Below, in pieces: positions 29,003 through 38,955 of a stretch of DNA of 64,000 nucleotides. A program made the translations under genes and the position numbers. The DNA comes from Schlesneria sp. DSM 10557 (GTDB lineage Bacteria > Planctomycetota > Planctomycetia > Planctomycetales > Planctomycetaceae). The DNA lies in contig NZ_CP124747.1 of assembly GCF_041860085.1 (NCBI RefSeq), forward strand, positions 992,001 through 1,056,000. The letters run 5' to 3'. Every line of letters starts with the position of its first letter. Position 1 is the first letter of the stretch. Under the pieces are notes generated by a model, which worked only from the letters and a program-made list of their open reading frames with translations, was not told where the DNA came from and did no database searches.

Positions 29003-30841
29003 TCACGAATACATTCCCACAGACAGGTTCCATTTTTCGACCGTGGCCCGGCAGAGCGCCCGGTCAATCGGCAATTCCAGAGGCCTCCCCCGCCCATCCA
29101 GAATCACTCCTACGGTGCCTCCATGCACAGTCGCAGTGCGACTCTTGCCAGGCCCATTCCCCACGTCAGTATCTGCGATCGGTGAAAGAGTGACCTCGGC
29201 AATTTGTCCCACTGCCAGAGGCAACTGGATCAGTTCGCCGAACTGCAGTTCCCCTGTTCGTGACAGGCCATCCCCTTGAAATGAGTACTTACAGACCGGC
29301 TTGCCTGGTTTTCCCTTCACCTTCGGCGCAATGCACGTTCCCAGATACACAAGGCAGTCCCGTTCGAAAACTTCTAGCGCGGCTTTCAAGTGAACTGACG
29401 ACAGCACCCCGAGGTGCGGCATCATGAAGATACTGTCCTTGGCCAGTCGAGTAATCCCTTCGGGTTCGAATGCGTCAATCAGCATCATCGCCGTTTGCTC
29501 CATCCGGGGTGCATGGGACAACACACCTCCCGAGGCGACAAGCAAATCCAGCCGCATGTTATCGACGATGGACCGCGGACCACGCTGCTGAACGAATGCG
29601 TCTCCGATCGAACGCTGCTGCTGCACTCCGCTCAGCGTCGTCGCAAACTGCTGATGCTGCAAATAAGACAGCCGCAGGGCTTCCCGTGCAACCGCCTGCT
29701 CAAAGATCAGAGCTTCCTGAGTTTGTGGAATCGTCGTCGGACGAATCATCTTGTTTTTGACACGATTTCTCAGTTCACGCTCGTCGCACTCAAACGGAAT
29801 CCACCGCAATATTCTGGGAAGTGTCGCTTCCGCCAGAACATTCGAAATGGAATAGCTCATTCCCAGGTTCGCGCTGACCGTTCTGTTGAATGTCCCACTG
29901 AAAACCGAGAAGACATCCGTCGTGGCACCACCAATGTCGACCCCAACTGCATTGATGCCGTGTGTATCAGCGATCATCTGCAGGATGTCGCCGACGGCCC
30001 CGGGTGTCGGCATAATCGGAGCATCGGCCCAATTAATCAGTTTGTCGTAACCAGGTGCGTGAGCCATCACGTGTTCCAGGAACAGCTCATGAACGCGATC
30101 GCGAGCAGGCCCCAACTCCTCACGCTCCAGCACTGGTCGCACATTAGGTACGACCGATAACTCGACTGAGTCACCCAGCACGTCTTTGACAAGAGGAGCC
30201 GCATCCTGATTACCGGCGTAGATGAGGGGCATCTTATACTGCCCGCCAAAACGGGGCTGAGGTTTCGCCGGTGCGATGAGTTCCGCGAGTTGAACAACAT
30301 GGGATTTTGTACCCCCGTCCGTCCCCCCCGCCAGCAGTATCATGTCTGGCCGCAGTTCACGGATTCGCTGAATTTGCTCGAATGGGCGACGTTTGTCGTT
30401 AGAGGACAAGGTCTCCATCACGATCGCCCCGGCACCCAGCGCCGCCCGTTCGGCACTTGCAGAAGTCATCTCGCGAACAACTCCAGCCACCAGCATCTGC
30501 AGTCCGCCTCCGGCACTGGAGGTCGAGATATAGATATCACAACCTTCATTTCCGCGAGCGGGTCGAATAATCTGCCCATGCTCGTCCACCAGCCGGCGTC
30601 CCGCCAGTTCTCCCACTTCAGTGGCAGCATTGATGACGCCTAATGTTACGTCGGCCGTCGGCTCTTCCACCGTCGTTGGGGCCTCACCCCGAAACGTCTG
30701 ACGGTAGACCCCGTCGATCTTTTCAATCAGGATCGCTTTCGTCGTCGTGCTGCCACAATCAGTGGCAAGTATCACCTGTAACGAAGCAGGATCAGTGACC
30801 CGAGATGCCGCAGGAAGATGCTCGTTATCAGTTGAGGTCAT
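29003..30841 (-). CDS. MutL-like protein (glutamate mutase accessory family)
   Basis: 612 residues. VILATDCGSTTTKAILIE near residue 25 is an ASKHA/acetate-kinase-type phosphate-1 loop, and AVGVDIGGATTDVFSVF near residue 290 is the matching second phosphate loop. MILLAGGTDGG lies between them. The layout matches the MutL family found beside B12-dependent glutamate mutase (GlmL), and it may help reactivate a radical or B12 enzyme. No mutase genes are in the window, so the partner is unknown. It is not the mismatch-repair MutL. The ATG at 30841 is a good start. Confidence 0.78.
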   Translation of the reverse strand: MTSTDNEHLPAASRVTDPASLQVILATDCGSTTTKAILIEKIDGVYRQTFRGEAPTTVEEPTADVTLGVINAATEVGELAGRRLVDEHGQIIRPARGNEGCDIYISTSSAGGGLQMLVAGVVREMTSASAERAALGAGAIVMETLSSNDKRRPFEQIQRIRELRPDMILLAGGTDGGTKSHVVQLAELIAPAKPQPRFGGQYKMPLIYAGNQDAAPLVKDVLGDSVELSVVPNVRPVLEREELGPARDRVHELFLEHVMAHAPGYDKLINWADAPIMPTPGAVGDILQMIADTHGINAVGVDIGGATTDVFSVFSGTFNRTVSANLGMSYSISNVLAEATLPRILRWIPFECDERELRNRVKNKMIRPTTIPQTQEALIFEQAVAREALRLSYLQHQQFATTLSGVQQQRSIGDAFVQQRGPRSIVDNMRLDLLVASGGVLSHAPRMEQTAMMLIDAFEPEGITRLAKDSIFMMPHLGVLSSVHLKAALEVFERDCLVYLGTCIAPKVKGKPGKPVCKYSFQGDGLSRTGELQFGELIQLPLAVGQIAEVTLSPIADTDVGNGPGKSRTATVHGGTVGVILDGRGRPLELPIDRALCRATVEKWNLSVGMYS

Positions 30842-31107
30842 TCAGCCGCCAATTTTCTAGATCGGGGGAAGGATACCAATCGCCGCGAATTCCGGGCGAC
30901 GTGCCCGAATTACCCTTAAGACAAATTACACCAGGGCTGCCGTTTGTTACGACGTGCAATGTGCAATCAGAGTCGCTCGTCCGATACAGTTTCCAGATGC
31001 ATCACCAGATGCATCCAGTGATGCCTCTCACTAACCTTCTCAACCAGATTGCCCCTGTCGTGCCTGCGTACAATCCCGGCAAGTCTGGGTTTACCCAGAA
31101 AACAAGC

Positions 31108-31425
31108 CTACTTTCCCTGCTCCTGCAATTCCTGCAGCCGCCTGGAAATGTACTCCAATGATCCTCGCTGTTCCAGAAACGATGCAAAGTCCCGAATACT
31201 GGCCCCATCGAGAATCAGTCCCAGAAACGGCTCGACCATTCGAAGTAACTGTCCGGTCACAAAATTGAGCGGCGCAGATGACTCGAGCATCATCTGGGCG
31301 GGTAACGTCATGTGGCGCCGAATGATCTCTCTGCAGACCGCATCAATGGCAGCTTGTTGGGACAATGTCGGCTGCACCGGGCCGGTGGGGTTGACCGCAA
31401 AGGCATGTTTAAGCCATTCAAGCAT
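31108..31425 (-). CDS. Hypothetical protein, 105 residues
   Basis: From ATG 31425; a TTG 51 bases upstream would give 122 residues. The sequence is mainly helical and amphipathic: MLEWLKHAFAV start, QAAIDAVCREIIRRHMTLPAQMML, a helical run LRMVEPFLGLILDG, and a charged C-terminus LEYISRRLQELQEQ. No family recognised. It lies between the MutL-like gene and the acyltransferase fusion on the same strand. Codon use and ordered hydrophobicity suggest a real protein. Possibly a small regulator or a subunit of a complex. Confidence 0.55.
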   Translation of the reverse strand: MLEWLKHAFAVNPTGPVQPTLSQQAAIDAVCREIIRRHMTLPAQMMLESSAPLNFVTGQLLRMVEPFLGLILDGASIRDFASFLEQRGSLEYISRRLQELQEQGK

Positions 31426-31630
31426 GTTCTGACTGCACAATCCTTCCCACCCGAACCGGCCATGGGGTTCCGACAAAATCTCGAAAACTCACAACCGTCT
31501 TCTGTCCTCGGTCCGTCACAAACTCCGGCTGCCCGCACTTGGCTTGCCGAGCCTCATTGCTCTGCCGCTTCGCAGCTTTCGTACGAATCGACAGAGCAAC
31601 CCAGGCTCGTCCGCCGTGATCGGTTATACT

Positions 31631-34600
31631 TCAACGGGAGTTGGCCTTCGCAATGGCTGACTTCTCGCACGCAGCAAGTGCGGCCTGCTTGATTCCCTTC
31701 AAATCCAGTTTTCCCGTACCGAGAATGGGAATCTCGGGCACTTCGATAAAACCGTCACTGCCGGGTATCCACAACGTCGGCAGACCTGTCGCTGCGAGTT
31801 CATCAATGATCTGCCTGACTGGTTTCGACAGTGCCCGATGAAGCACAATCAGTCGTTCACCCTTCTTGGGGTCGGGCACGGCTGTCACAGCCAGAGGAAT
31901 TCCGGGTTCAGTACTGGTCGGGTCTTCACAAATCTTCAGCAGCGATTCTTCGATGCGCAGATGAGGAACCATCTCACCACCGATCTTTGAGAAGCGGCTG
32001 AGTCGACCGGTGATCTTCACAAACCCTTCCTCATCCACCAGCCCCATGTCCCCCGTTTCGTACCAACCATCCTTCAGAACGACGGCCGTCTTCTCGGGAT
32101 GGTTCAAGTAGCCGAGCATGATGTTCGAGCCCTTGATGCAGATAATTCCTTCCTTGCCGACCGGAAGTGGCTGTTTGGTGTCGGGGTCGATGGATCTGGC
32201 CACAATGCCAGGAAGGGGACGTCCGACGGTCCCGAGTTTGGTACCTTTCTGAGTGACTTTCTCGCAGCGATGGTCGGCCACGTTGACGCAGGCGGGACCG
32301 GATGTTTCAGTTGTTCCGTAGCCTTCGGACGGCATGATCCCGAATTTCTCTCGGAACTGTTCAGCCAGGTCCAGGGGTAGTTTCTCTGCACCGACGACGA
32401 CCAGGTCGATCGAACTGAATTGCTCTTTGTCACATCTCTTAAGAAACCCTCGCAGGAAGGTCGGAGTTCCAAACAGAATCGTTGCCTTGTGTTGTTGAGC
32501 CAGCTCTCCGATCAAGCGTGCGTCCAGTGGATTGAAGTGAAAGACGACCTTCGCCTTCACGCACAGCGGCAGCCAGAATGCAGCCACATAGCCGAAACAG
32601 TGGAATAGCGGCAGAATTCCCAGGATGCAGTCCTTCTTCGTGATGTTGAAGACCTGATCCGCCGCCTCGACCGTCGCACTGACATTGTGATTTGACAGCA
32701 TCACGCCTTTTGGCTCACCAGTAGAACCTGACGTGAAAATGATCGCGATGACGTCAGTCGGACGAACGCGTGTCAGTCCCAGCGATCGCTCGAGAACAGC
32801 AGCAGGAACCGCGTACGCTCCGACGGCCGCAGCGAGCTTGTCAAAGTTGGTCACCTTCGCCTTGAGGTCTTCAAGGAAAACGAACTCGACACCCAGATCA
32901 AGTGGCTTTTTCTCAAGCAACTTCCGGCTGGTGAGAATGTGCCTCACCTTGGCCTCCTTGATGCAGTGACGCATATCCGCTTCGGTCGTCGTAAAGTTCA
33001 AATTGACTGCCGTCCTGCCCGCCAGGGCCACGGACAGGTTGATGATCGCCGAAGCCGCCGTTGCAGGAAGCAGGATACCGACGTTCTGTTCGTCAACTCC
33101 GATAACCTCACGCAGCAACACACGCCTCATCGCCAGCACTGACGTCAGCAGTTTTCCCCCCGTCAACTCGACGCCACTGGAATCAGCGATCCGAACCTGC
33201 CCCAGTGACTTCTTCATTGAGCGGATAAAAATGCGAGCGGGGGTCAATTCGTGCGTTCTACTCGTCTCCACGGCAGCAGCTCCCAGTTGTTGAACACGGT
33301 CCTGTACGTCAAACACAGATTGCGGTTGGTGAAGTGGCTCACCAAAAAAGATCGAAACCGGATGTCGCCATTTCTGAGGCCACTTTCGGAAGATCTTTCC
33401 CCCTCGATGGCTGAAAAAGCTGCCCCACAAACCGTGCAAGTAAACGGGGATGACCGGGGCGTCAGTCCCTTTGAGAATTCGCAGCATCCCTGGCTGGAAT
33501 GGCTGAGTATGCCCCGTTCGAGTCAGTCCCCCTTCCGGAAAGATGCAGACCAGCTCTCCGTTCTGTAGCGCCTCACTTGCGGTTCGCAGGGATTGAATTA
33601 ACGTCTTCGGCCCCCCATCGGCCTTAATGGGAATGGCATCGAAAATCTTTGCCAGCCAGTTCAACCTGGGGTTATAGACGAAATCGGCGTAGATAATAAA
33701 ACGGACAGGCCGCGGCACAGTGATCAGAAGTAAGAGCCCGTCAACAAAGCTGATGTGATTGGGGGTCAGCAATGCCCCACCTGTCTGCGGGATATTCGTA
33801 AGCCCATGCGGCCGCACCCTGTAGAACAGCTTGACGACCAGCCAGAATACGAATCGGATCGCGGCCTGGGGAAGCAATACGATAACGTACAACGCAACGG
33901 GAATTGTCCCCACTCCCACCATCAGGAAGATCGTACTTGGCGAAATGCCCATCCGATCAATCATCAAATAGTACAGGCCCGAGATCAGCAAGATCCCGCT
34001 GAAAGCAAGGAAGTTCGTCGCACCGATGACCTGCCCCAGATATCGAGGCTCACTCTCCTGCTGCAGAAATGACTCCAGAGGAACATCGAACAATCCGGCG
34101 CTGGCCCCGAGAAAGAACAGTGAGACACAGACAACAATTAGTGACCAGCCTGGGTTCGCGTGACCGAACCATCCGGTTAGACACAGCATCACTGACCAGA
34201 ACGACATTCCGAGTGCCCCCAGCGGGACGATCCCGAGTTCCACGCGACCGCCCGACCAAAGCCCCGCCACGACACTGCCAAGCCCCAGTCCCATCACCAG
34301 CGATAACCCGAGAATGCCAATCTGCCGCTGAGATAATTCCAGATCTTTCGTCCCGAGTTGATCCATGTTCATCTGTGCTAAAGAAGCCAGAATCCAGAAA
34401 AACGCGATGCCGATGCCGGTCCGGAACAGCGACGTGCTGGACTTCAGCACCCGCAGTGAGGCGGCGGTTTCCGAGAACAGATTCCAGGTGAAGGAACGGG
34501 ACTTGTCAGCTGCGCCGATGTGACGCAGACCAAAGCTAATCCCCCATCCTGCGACTGCGGTCCCTAGAATGAGCACCAGTGACGGCATCAGCGATTTGAC

Positions 34601-35218
34601 TGTGATAGCGTCTTCGGGTGTCGGTTGAGCGTACGAGGCGAGAATATTCCCTACGAGACACCCCAGCGCTGCCGGCATCACAGTAACCAGTCCCAGCAGA
34701 CCGTTCGCTTTTGAGAGCAGAGGGGGGTGAACTAACTCCGGGACCGAGCCGGATTTCGACGGAGAAAACAGCGCCGCGAGAACCCCCGTCAAAAAGACGA
34801 CAGCAATCAGCAGCGACATGTTTACCCACATGAGGGCGACAAAACCCAAGGCCATCACGATGATCTCGGCAGCCTTGCAACAGCGGATCACCCATGCTTT
34901 CGAAAAGCGGTCCGCCAGAAATCCAGCAGGGCTCGAGAAGACGATAAATGGGACCGTGAATGCGGCCAATCCGAGAGAAATGGCAGCAGCAGCCCCCAGC
35001 TTCGGTTTCGCGATCGGTATCACCAGCCAACGAAAGGTGTGATCGTTCAGAACCGTCAGAAACTGGACGAGCAACAGACACAGGAATTCACGTGAGCCTA
35101 GCCCAACCGTAGTGTGCTCACCCCCGACAGCCTGGAGCGATGAATCTCCCGCCGCTGTCGACGAATCACCTTGTTCAGGAGGCGCAGGCTGTTCTGGTAA
35201 TTCAGGAGACGTAGTCAT
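31631..35218 (-). CDS. LplT-PlsC-Aas fusion: lysophospholipid transporter, acyltransferase, acyl-ACP synthetase
   Basis: 1195 residues from ATG 35218; upstream in-frame sequence to 35623 has no leader logic. Residues about 40-430 are an MFS-type lysophospholipid transporter (LplT-like, about twelve membrane segments). Residues about 440-680 are a PlsC acyltransferase with NHISFVDG (HxxxxD box, near 487) and FPEGGLTRTG. Residues about 760-1195 are an AMP-dependent synthetase with IIFTSGSTGEPKGVML (near 827), GYGTTETSGP and WYETGDMG. In E. coli LplT and Aas are separate proteins that return and reacylate lysophospholipids. Here one chain could import, reacylate and activate fatty acids. Fusions of this type are known, so the architecture is interpretable. 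Confidence 0.88.
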   Translation of the reverse strand: MTTSPELPEQPAPPEQGDSSTAAGDSSLQAVGGEHTTVGLGSREFLCLLLVQFLTVLNDHTFRWLVIPIAKPKLGAAAAISLGLAAFTVPFIVFSSPAGFLADRFSKAWVIRCCKAAEIIVMALGFVALMWVNMSLLIAVVFLTGVLAALFSPSKSGSVPELVHPPLLSKANGLLGLVTVMPAALGCLVGNILASYAQPTPEDAITVKSLMPSLVLILGTAVAGWGISFGLRHIGAADKSRSFTWNLFSETAASLRVLKSSTSLFRTGIGIAFFWILASLAQMNMDQLGTKDLELSQRQIGILGLSLVMGLGLGSVVAGLWSGGRVELGIVPLGALGMSFWSVMLCLTGWFGHANPGWSLIVVCVSLFFLGASAGLFDVPLESFLQQESEPRYLGQVIGATNFLAFSGILLISGLYYLMIDRMGISPSTIFLMVGVGTIPVALYVIVLLPQAAIRFVFWLVVKLFYRVRPHGLTNIPQTGGALLTPNHISFVDGLLLLITVPRPVRFIIYADFVYNPRLNWLAKIFDAIPIKADGGPKTLIQSLRTASEALQNGELVCIFPEGGLTRTGHTQPFQPGMLRILKGTDAPVIPVYLHGLWGSFFSHRGGKIFRKWPQKWRHPVSIFFGEPLHQPQSVFDVQDRVQQLGAAAVETSRTHELTPARIFIRSMKKSLGQVRIADSSGVELTGGKLLTSVLAMRRVLLREVIGVDEQNVGILLPATAASAIINLSVALAGRTAVNLNFTTTEADMRHCIKEAKVRHILTSRKLLEKKPLDLGVEFVFLEDLKAKVTNFDKLAAAVGAYAVPAAVLERSLGLTRVRPTDVIAIIFTSGSTGEPKGVMLSNHNVSATVEAADQVFNITKKDCILGILPLFHCFGYVAAFWLPLCVKAKVVFHFNPLDARLIGELAQQHKATILFGTPTFLRGFLKRCDKEQFSSIDLVVVGAEKLPLDLAEQFREKFGIMPSEGYGTTETSGPACVNVADHRCEKVTQKGTKLGTVGRPLPGIVARSIDPDTKQPLPVGKEGIICIKGSNIMLGYLNHPEKTAVVLKDGWYETGDMGLVDEEGFVKITGRLSRFSKIGGEMVPHLRIEESLLKICEDPTSTEPGIPLAVTAVPDPKKGERLIVLHRALSKPVRQIIDELAATGLPTLWIPGSDGFIEVPEIPILGTGKLDLKGIKQAALAACEKSAIAKANSR

Positions 35219-36001
35219 CCCACGACCATTCTTCGAGTAAACAAAACGAGTGGAGAGGTGTAAATTCCGATACAGGACGTCGCAAAACGACACTATTGCG
35301 GAAGCCTCGAATTTTGGAAAGAGAGACCTGAAGGACCGCCCGCAAAGAACGCAGGATACCCCGATGAACTCCGGCAGAGGGCGACCACTCAGACCACGCT
35401 CAGGTGACCACCGGTTCAAAGATTCCCTCTTGTGGGACGCGCGAGCAGTCGCTACGCAATGTTTCTTCTGTCGCAAGAAAACAGGTGCGGCGAAACGAGG
35501 ATTTGCAGCGCGATCATCAATGTGCGGAAGTTCAGCCGCCCTAGCCACCGCAGTAGGCTCTGACCAAGTCGAAGGGACAGAACCCACAAACGAAAGAGAT
35601 TGAAGCGTCGCGCTTCGGAGCACACTTAGGGCAACTCATCGACGAAAGCCCCGCAGCATGATGAGTGTATGCGGAGCAGCGACGGGGCTGATAGACTTCG
35701 AATCACGGCCTACCGTTGAGCCAGACCGGCGGCAGAGGGGCGGAGGAATTGGGCGCGGAGGTGAAGCTGAAATTCCTGGCAGAATGTCAAGGTTGTCGAC
35801 GTGAAGCCGAGCACTCCACTGAAGCGCATCACGGAACGCAAGCGCGCAGTTAAAGCAGTGCCGCGGCCCCTAAGAGCTGGCTCAGCTCCTGTGTACGTTC
35901 AAGTCGCACGCGTTGTGCCAAGGCATTTGCAGATTCGAGCCTTCGCCATTCAAGAGCTTTGCGACGCCCTCATTTTTACCGGGTGGGTCTTTTTCATCCA
36001 T
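35219..36001. other. Intergenic region, no gene seen
   Basis: About 780 bases. It should hold the promoter of the acyltransferase fusion. A structured-looking patch (35647-35689, outer arms AGCCCCG/CGGGGCT) is visible. A plus-strand frame at 35801-36304 overlaps the small basic gene in antisense and is not believed. Confidence 0.45.
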
Positions 36002-36202
36002 TCAGGAGACCCGGCGGAAATGGCCTTCTACGTGGCGGCCATCTTTGCGAGTGTAGGAACCGACCCAAACTTTTGCTCGGCTATGCGGCGCAGGTCGTTC
36101 GCTTTTGTCGCTCTTGGAGAACTTGTTCGACTTGGCCCTCGCAGCTCCTTTTCGATGGACGCTGGCCCGTTCCATTTTCCAGCTGCTCTTTTTGCTACTC
36201 AT
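36002..36202 (-). CDS. Small basic protein, unknown function
   Basis: 66 residues. The start at 36202 has a very strong ribosome site, GGAGGA, seven to eight bases upstream, better than most in this window. The N-terminal half is Ser/Lys/Arg-rich (MSSKKSSWKMER...). The C-terminus VWVGSYTRKDGRHVEGHFRR contains a TRKDG...V.G..R pattern that I recall from small conserved bacterial proteins. High charge suggests nucleic-acid binding. It lies on the same strand as ku, downstream of it. Similarity should be searched, as function cannot be assigned. Confidence 0.6.
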   Translation of the reverse strand: MSSKKSSWKMERASVHRKGAARAKSNKFSKSDKSERPAPHSRAKVWVGSYTRKDGRHVEGHFRRVS

Positions 36203-36421
36203 CGTTCTTCCTCCGAAAACCGTCAGGATATCTCGACGCAACATCGAGGTGTCACAGCAACTACCGGACCAACGAGGACCAATCAGGATGAATCTCCGTG
36301 TTGAGCCCGTCGCGGCGTGATGACGGGGGCTGGTTGGTTACAGATATCTCCCTTAGACATCCCTACCCCTGGCGTGGACATCTCGTTCAGGACCTCGCCC
36401 CGGGATATATTCACGTAGGCT

Positions 36422-37279
36422 TTACGCGGAACGTGTTTTCCGCGTTTTCCGAGTGGGAGTCTGTTTGCGTTTACCAGTCTGCGCAAGACTTTTCTGCAGC
36501 GCTTCCATCAGGTTGAGCGTCACAGGTTCGTCTTCATCCGCAATTGGTTCTTCGACATGGTGGTCTTTCATTTTTGATTCAATCAGATCCTCGACCCGTT
36601 CACGATAGTTGTCTTGGTACTGATTGAAATCAAAGTCGGGATCCGCCCACTGACGGACGATCGACCGAGCCATCTTCAGCTCTTTCGAACCGTTCAAAAC
36701 CGATGCCTTTCGAGATTTTGGATCCAGAATTTCTGCAGAGTAATTCAGCATAGCCATCTGCAGCACTCCGCGCATTGGTCGCAGAAGCACGATCTGGTCT
36801 TTACCCGACATGACAATCCGACCGACGCCGTATTGTTCTTCGAGTTCCATGGCTTTCAAGACCACATCGTAAGCTTTCTCTGACGATTTCCCGGCAGGAA
36901 GCACGTAGTACTTCCGGCCGTCAAAATAGAGGGGATCAATCGTTTCAGGCGAAAGAAAGGCATCAACCTGCAGGCCTTTTTCTCGTTCAGTCCGCAGCGC
37001 ACTCAGTTCATCCGGGTCGAACTCAACATACTTTCCTCTGGATACCTCGTAACCCTTAACGATCTCGTCTCCCTTCACCGGGCCATGAACTGGACAGACT
37101 TTTTCGTATTGAATCCGACGATGACACTTCGCGTGAAGCTGGTGGAAGTGAATGTCGCTATCCTGCCGATTCAGCGCGTTGAACGCCTCTACGGGGAACG
37201 AGACCAGACCAAAACTGAGCTGCCCTTTCCAGCTCGCCCGTTGCCCGCTTGCCTTTGATTTGCCCTGTCGCTTCGCCAT
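36422..37279 (-). CDS. ku: Ku protein (non-homologous end joining)
   Basis: 285 residues from the ATG at 37279, with AGAGG about ten bases upstream; an in-frame extension to 37324 lacks a ribosome site. Bacterial Ku dimers thread onto double-strand break ends and recruit LigD. The core beta-barrel is visible: WKGQLSFGLVSFPVEAFNAL, FHQLHAKCHRRIQYEKVCPVHG, KGYEVSRGKYVEFDPDEL. The C-terminal region is basic (KRKQTPTRKTRKTRS), a DNA-binding tail. No ligD is in the window. The end of the gene contains a perfect hairpin (CGCGGAA/TTCCGCG, 36425-36444). Confidence 0.93.
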   Translation of the reverse strand: MAKRQGKSKASGQRASWKGQLSFGLVSFPVEAFNALNRQDSDIHFHQLHAKCHRRIQYEKVCPVHGPVKGDEIVKGYEVSRGKYVEFDPDELSALRTEREKGLQVDAFLSPETIDPLYFDGRKYYVLPAGKSSEKAYDVVLKAMELEEQYGVGRIVMSGKDQIVLLRPMRGVLQMAMLNYSAEILDPKSRKASVLNGSKELKMARSIVRQWADPDFDFNQYQDNYRERVEDLIESKMKDHHVEEPIADEDEPVTLNLMEALQKSLAQTGKRKQTPTRKTRKTRSA

Positions 37280-37767
37280 ATTGAGGTACCTCTTCCGTCG
37301 AATCAGGCGCATCGAAGTTCGCATGCTGCAGTACTCCAGGATCGACTAACTGCAAAAGTCGGGTCCGAAACATGAAGACCGATCCAGGTGCAAAAGCTTT
37401 CAGCTTATTTAGAACCAGATCCCTCCCAAAATCTGATGTTGCCCCAACGGTAATCGACCCGCTGGGCACCGCTGTCTAATCCAGTAAGCGCGAATAACCC
37501 GGGTCCATAACGTGCATTGTGTACGTGGCAGTTTGCGAGTCGAGCTGATCGAGATCTAGACACGCTGATCAAATTCAGCCAATGCTCCCACGAGGTCAGA
37601 ATAACCAGCATGAGGAGTCGCGGCGCAGTTGTGCACTTGGACCGTTCGACGAGTGAGGACAACAAATCGGAATTGATGGCAGCTTGCTCGAGATCGTGTT
37701 AGCTTGAAATCATGCCTTGCGCGTTCACAAGGCGACCACGCTGATTTCATTTTGCCGGGGTCATTCC
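37280..37767. other. Divergent intergenic region between ku and the GH5-like gene
   Basis: About 490 bases holding the promoters of two divergent genes. Short frames look random. No repeat seen. Confidence 0.5.
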
Positions 37768-38895
37768 ATGATCAGAATCCATCAGGCCGTCATTCCGATT
37801 CTTTTGGTTCTTCTCTCAAGTGAGTTCTGCGTCGCGCGAGCGGAGCAGGGAGATTCTATTGAGAACAATGGACAGCAAACACCGACGACCACGATGGAGA
37901 CAGTCAAAGTCGCCAACGATCTGAAGGGCTTCGTGATGCACCCCTCTGGAAAGAAATTCATTCCTTGGGGCCACAATTACGCTTCCGCTGACATTCTTGA
38001 GCGGCTTTCGAAAGATCCCGAGCGAGTGAAGCGCGAATTCGCCGAAATGAAAGCGGCTGGAACGAATGTCGCCCGGATCCACCCCGAACTGCCCCGTCTC
38101 CTGCGGGGCCCGAGTGACGTGGATCAGCAGGGCATCGACGGAATCAAGCAGTTGCTCGACATTGCCCAGCAATCGGGGATCCATCTCAAAATTACGGGAC
38201 TGGCGAACTACCGGATCAAGGACCGGCCAGTATGGTATGACAAGCTATCAGAGGCAGATCGCTGGAAGACACAGGCCTTTTTCTGGGAATCGATCGCTCG
38301 TGCCTGTGCCTCCAGCCCCGCCGTGTTTGCATATGATCTGGTGAACGAACCGGGCGCTGCGGGGAAACCGGAAGAGGGGTGGTATATGGGCCGTATGGGA
38401 GACGTCGAGTTTTGTCAGCGTTTAAGCCTCACTCCGGGTGACCGAAACGGCGACGCGATTTATCGCGAGTGGACGCAGCTGATGGTGGCCTCCATTCGTC
38501 GCCACGACCCGACACGTCTCATCACCATGGGGATGTTGCCGTTCCCCGGGGCTTATAAAGCGGCATCTGAGTATCTCGATTTTGTTTCACCCCACCTGTA
38601 TCCCAAATCGGGAAAAGTGGACGAGGAAATCGCTCTGTTGAAGAAATTTGACTGGGGCAAGCCAATTGTGATTGGAGAAACCTTTCCTTTAACGTGTAGC
38701 CAAGACGATGAACGAGAATTCCTGCTCAAGAGCCGGGAATATTCCCAAGGCTGGATTGGTCACTGGCCTGACCACTCTCCAAAAGATCTGGATGCACGCA
38801 GAAAGTCGGGTACGGCAACGATTGAGGACCAGATCTGGCTATCTTGGGTCGAACTCTTCGAAGAAATCGGAACCGCAATGACCTCTCACGAATGA
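37768..38895 (+). CDS. Secreted cellulase-like glycoside hydrolase (GH5-type TIM barrel)
   Basis: 375 residues from ATG 37768. A signal peptide MIRIHQAVIPILLVLLSSEF leads to a cut near CVARA. The domain starts with GKKFIPWGHNYASADI and GTNVARIHPE, as in GH5 barrels. The catalytic pair is suggested by AYDLVNEPG (acid/base Glu) and PIVIGETFP (nucleophile Glu). The protein is planctomycete-like and could act on plant or algal polysaccharide; the substrate is unknown. The next gene starts 60 bases later on the same strand, so both may be one transcript. Confidence 0.82.
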   Translation: MIRIHQAVIPILLVLLSSEFCVARAEQGDSIENNGQQTPTTTMETVKVANDLKGFVMHPSGKKFIPWGHNYASADILERLSKDPERVKREFAEMKAAGTNVARIHPELPRLLRGPSDVDQQGIDGIKQLLDIAQQSGIHLKITGLANYRIKDRPVWYDKLSEADRWKTQAFFWESIARACASSPAVFAYDLVNEPGAAGKPEEGWYMGRMGDVEFCQRLSLTPGDRNGDAIYREWTQLMVASIRRHDPTRLITMGMLPFPGAYKAASEYLDFVSPHLYPKSGKVDEEIALLKKFDWGKPIVIGETFPLTCSQDDEREFLLKSREYSQGWIGHWPDHSPKDLDARRKSGTATIEDQIWLSWVELFEEIGTAMTSHE

Positions 38896-38955
38896 TCTGC
38901 TCACTGGATGTTCAGAAGACACTTTACCGCATCACCTGATCTGGAGACACGATCC

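Noticed and set aside
27777-29279. 500-codon plus-strand frame
   Set aside because: It is antisense to the MoxR gene, which has all its motifs, and runs on into the MutL-like gene.
35801-36304. 167-codon plus-strand frame
   Set aside because: Antisense to the small basic gene that has a strong ribosome site; not protein-like.
36425-36448. Hairpin CGCGGAA/TTCCGCG followed by TTTT on the plus strand
   Set aside because: It looks like a plus-strand terminator, but it lies in the end of minus-strand ku and no plus-strand gene precedes it.
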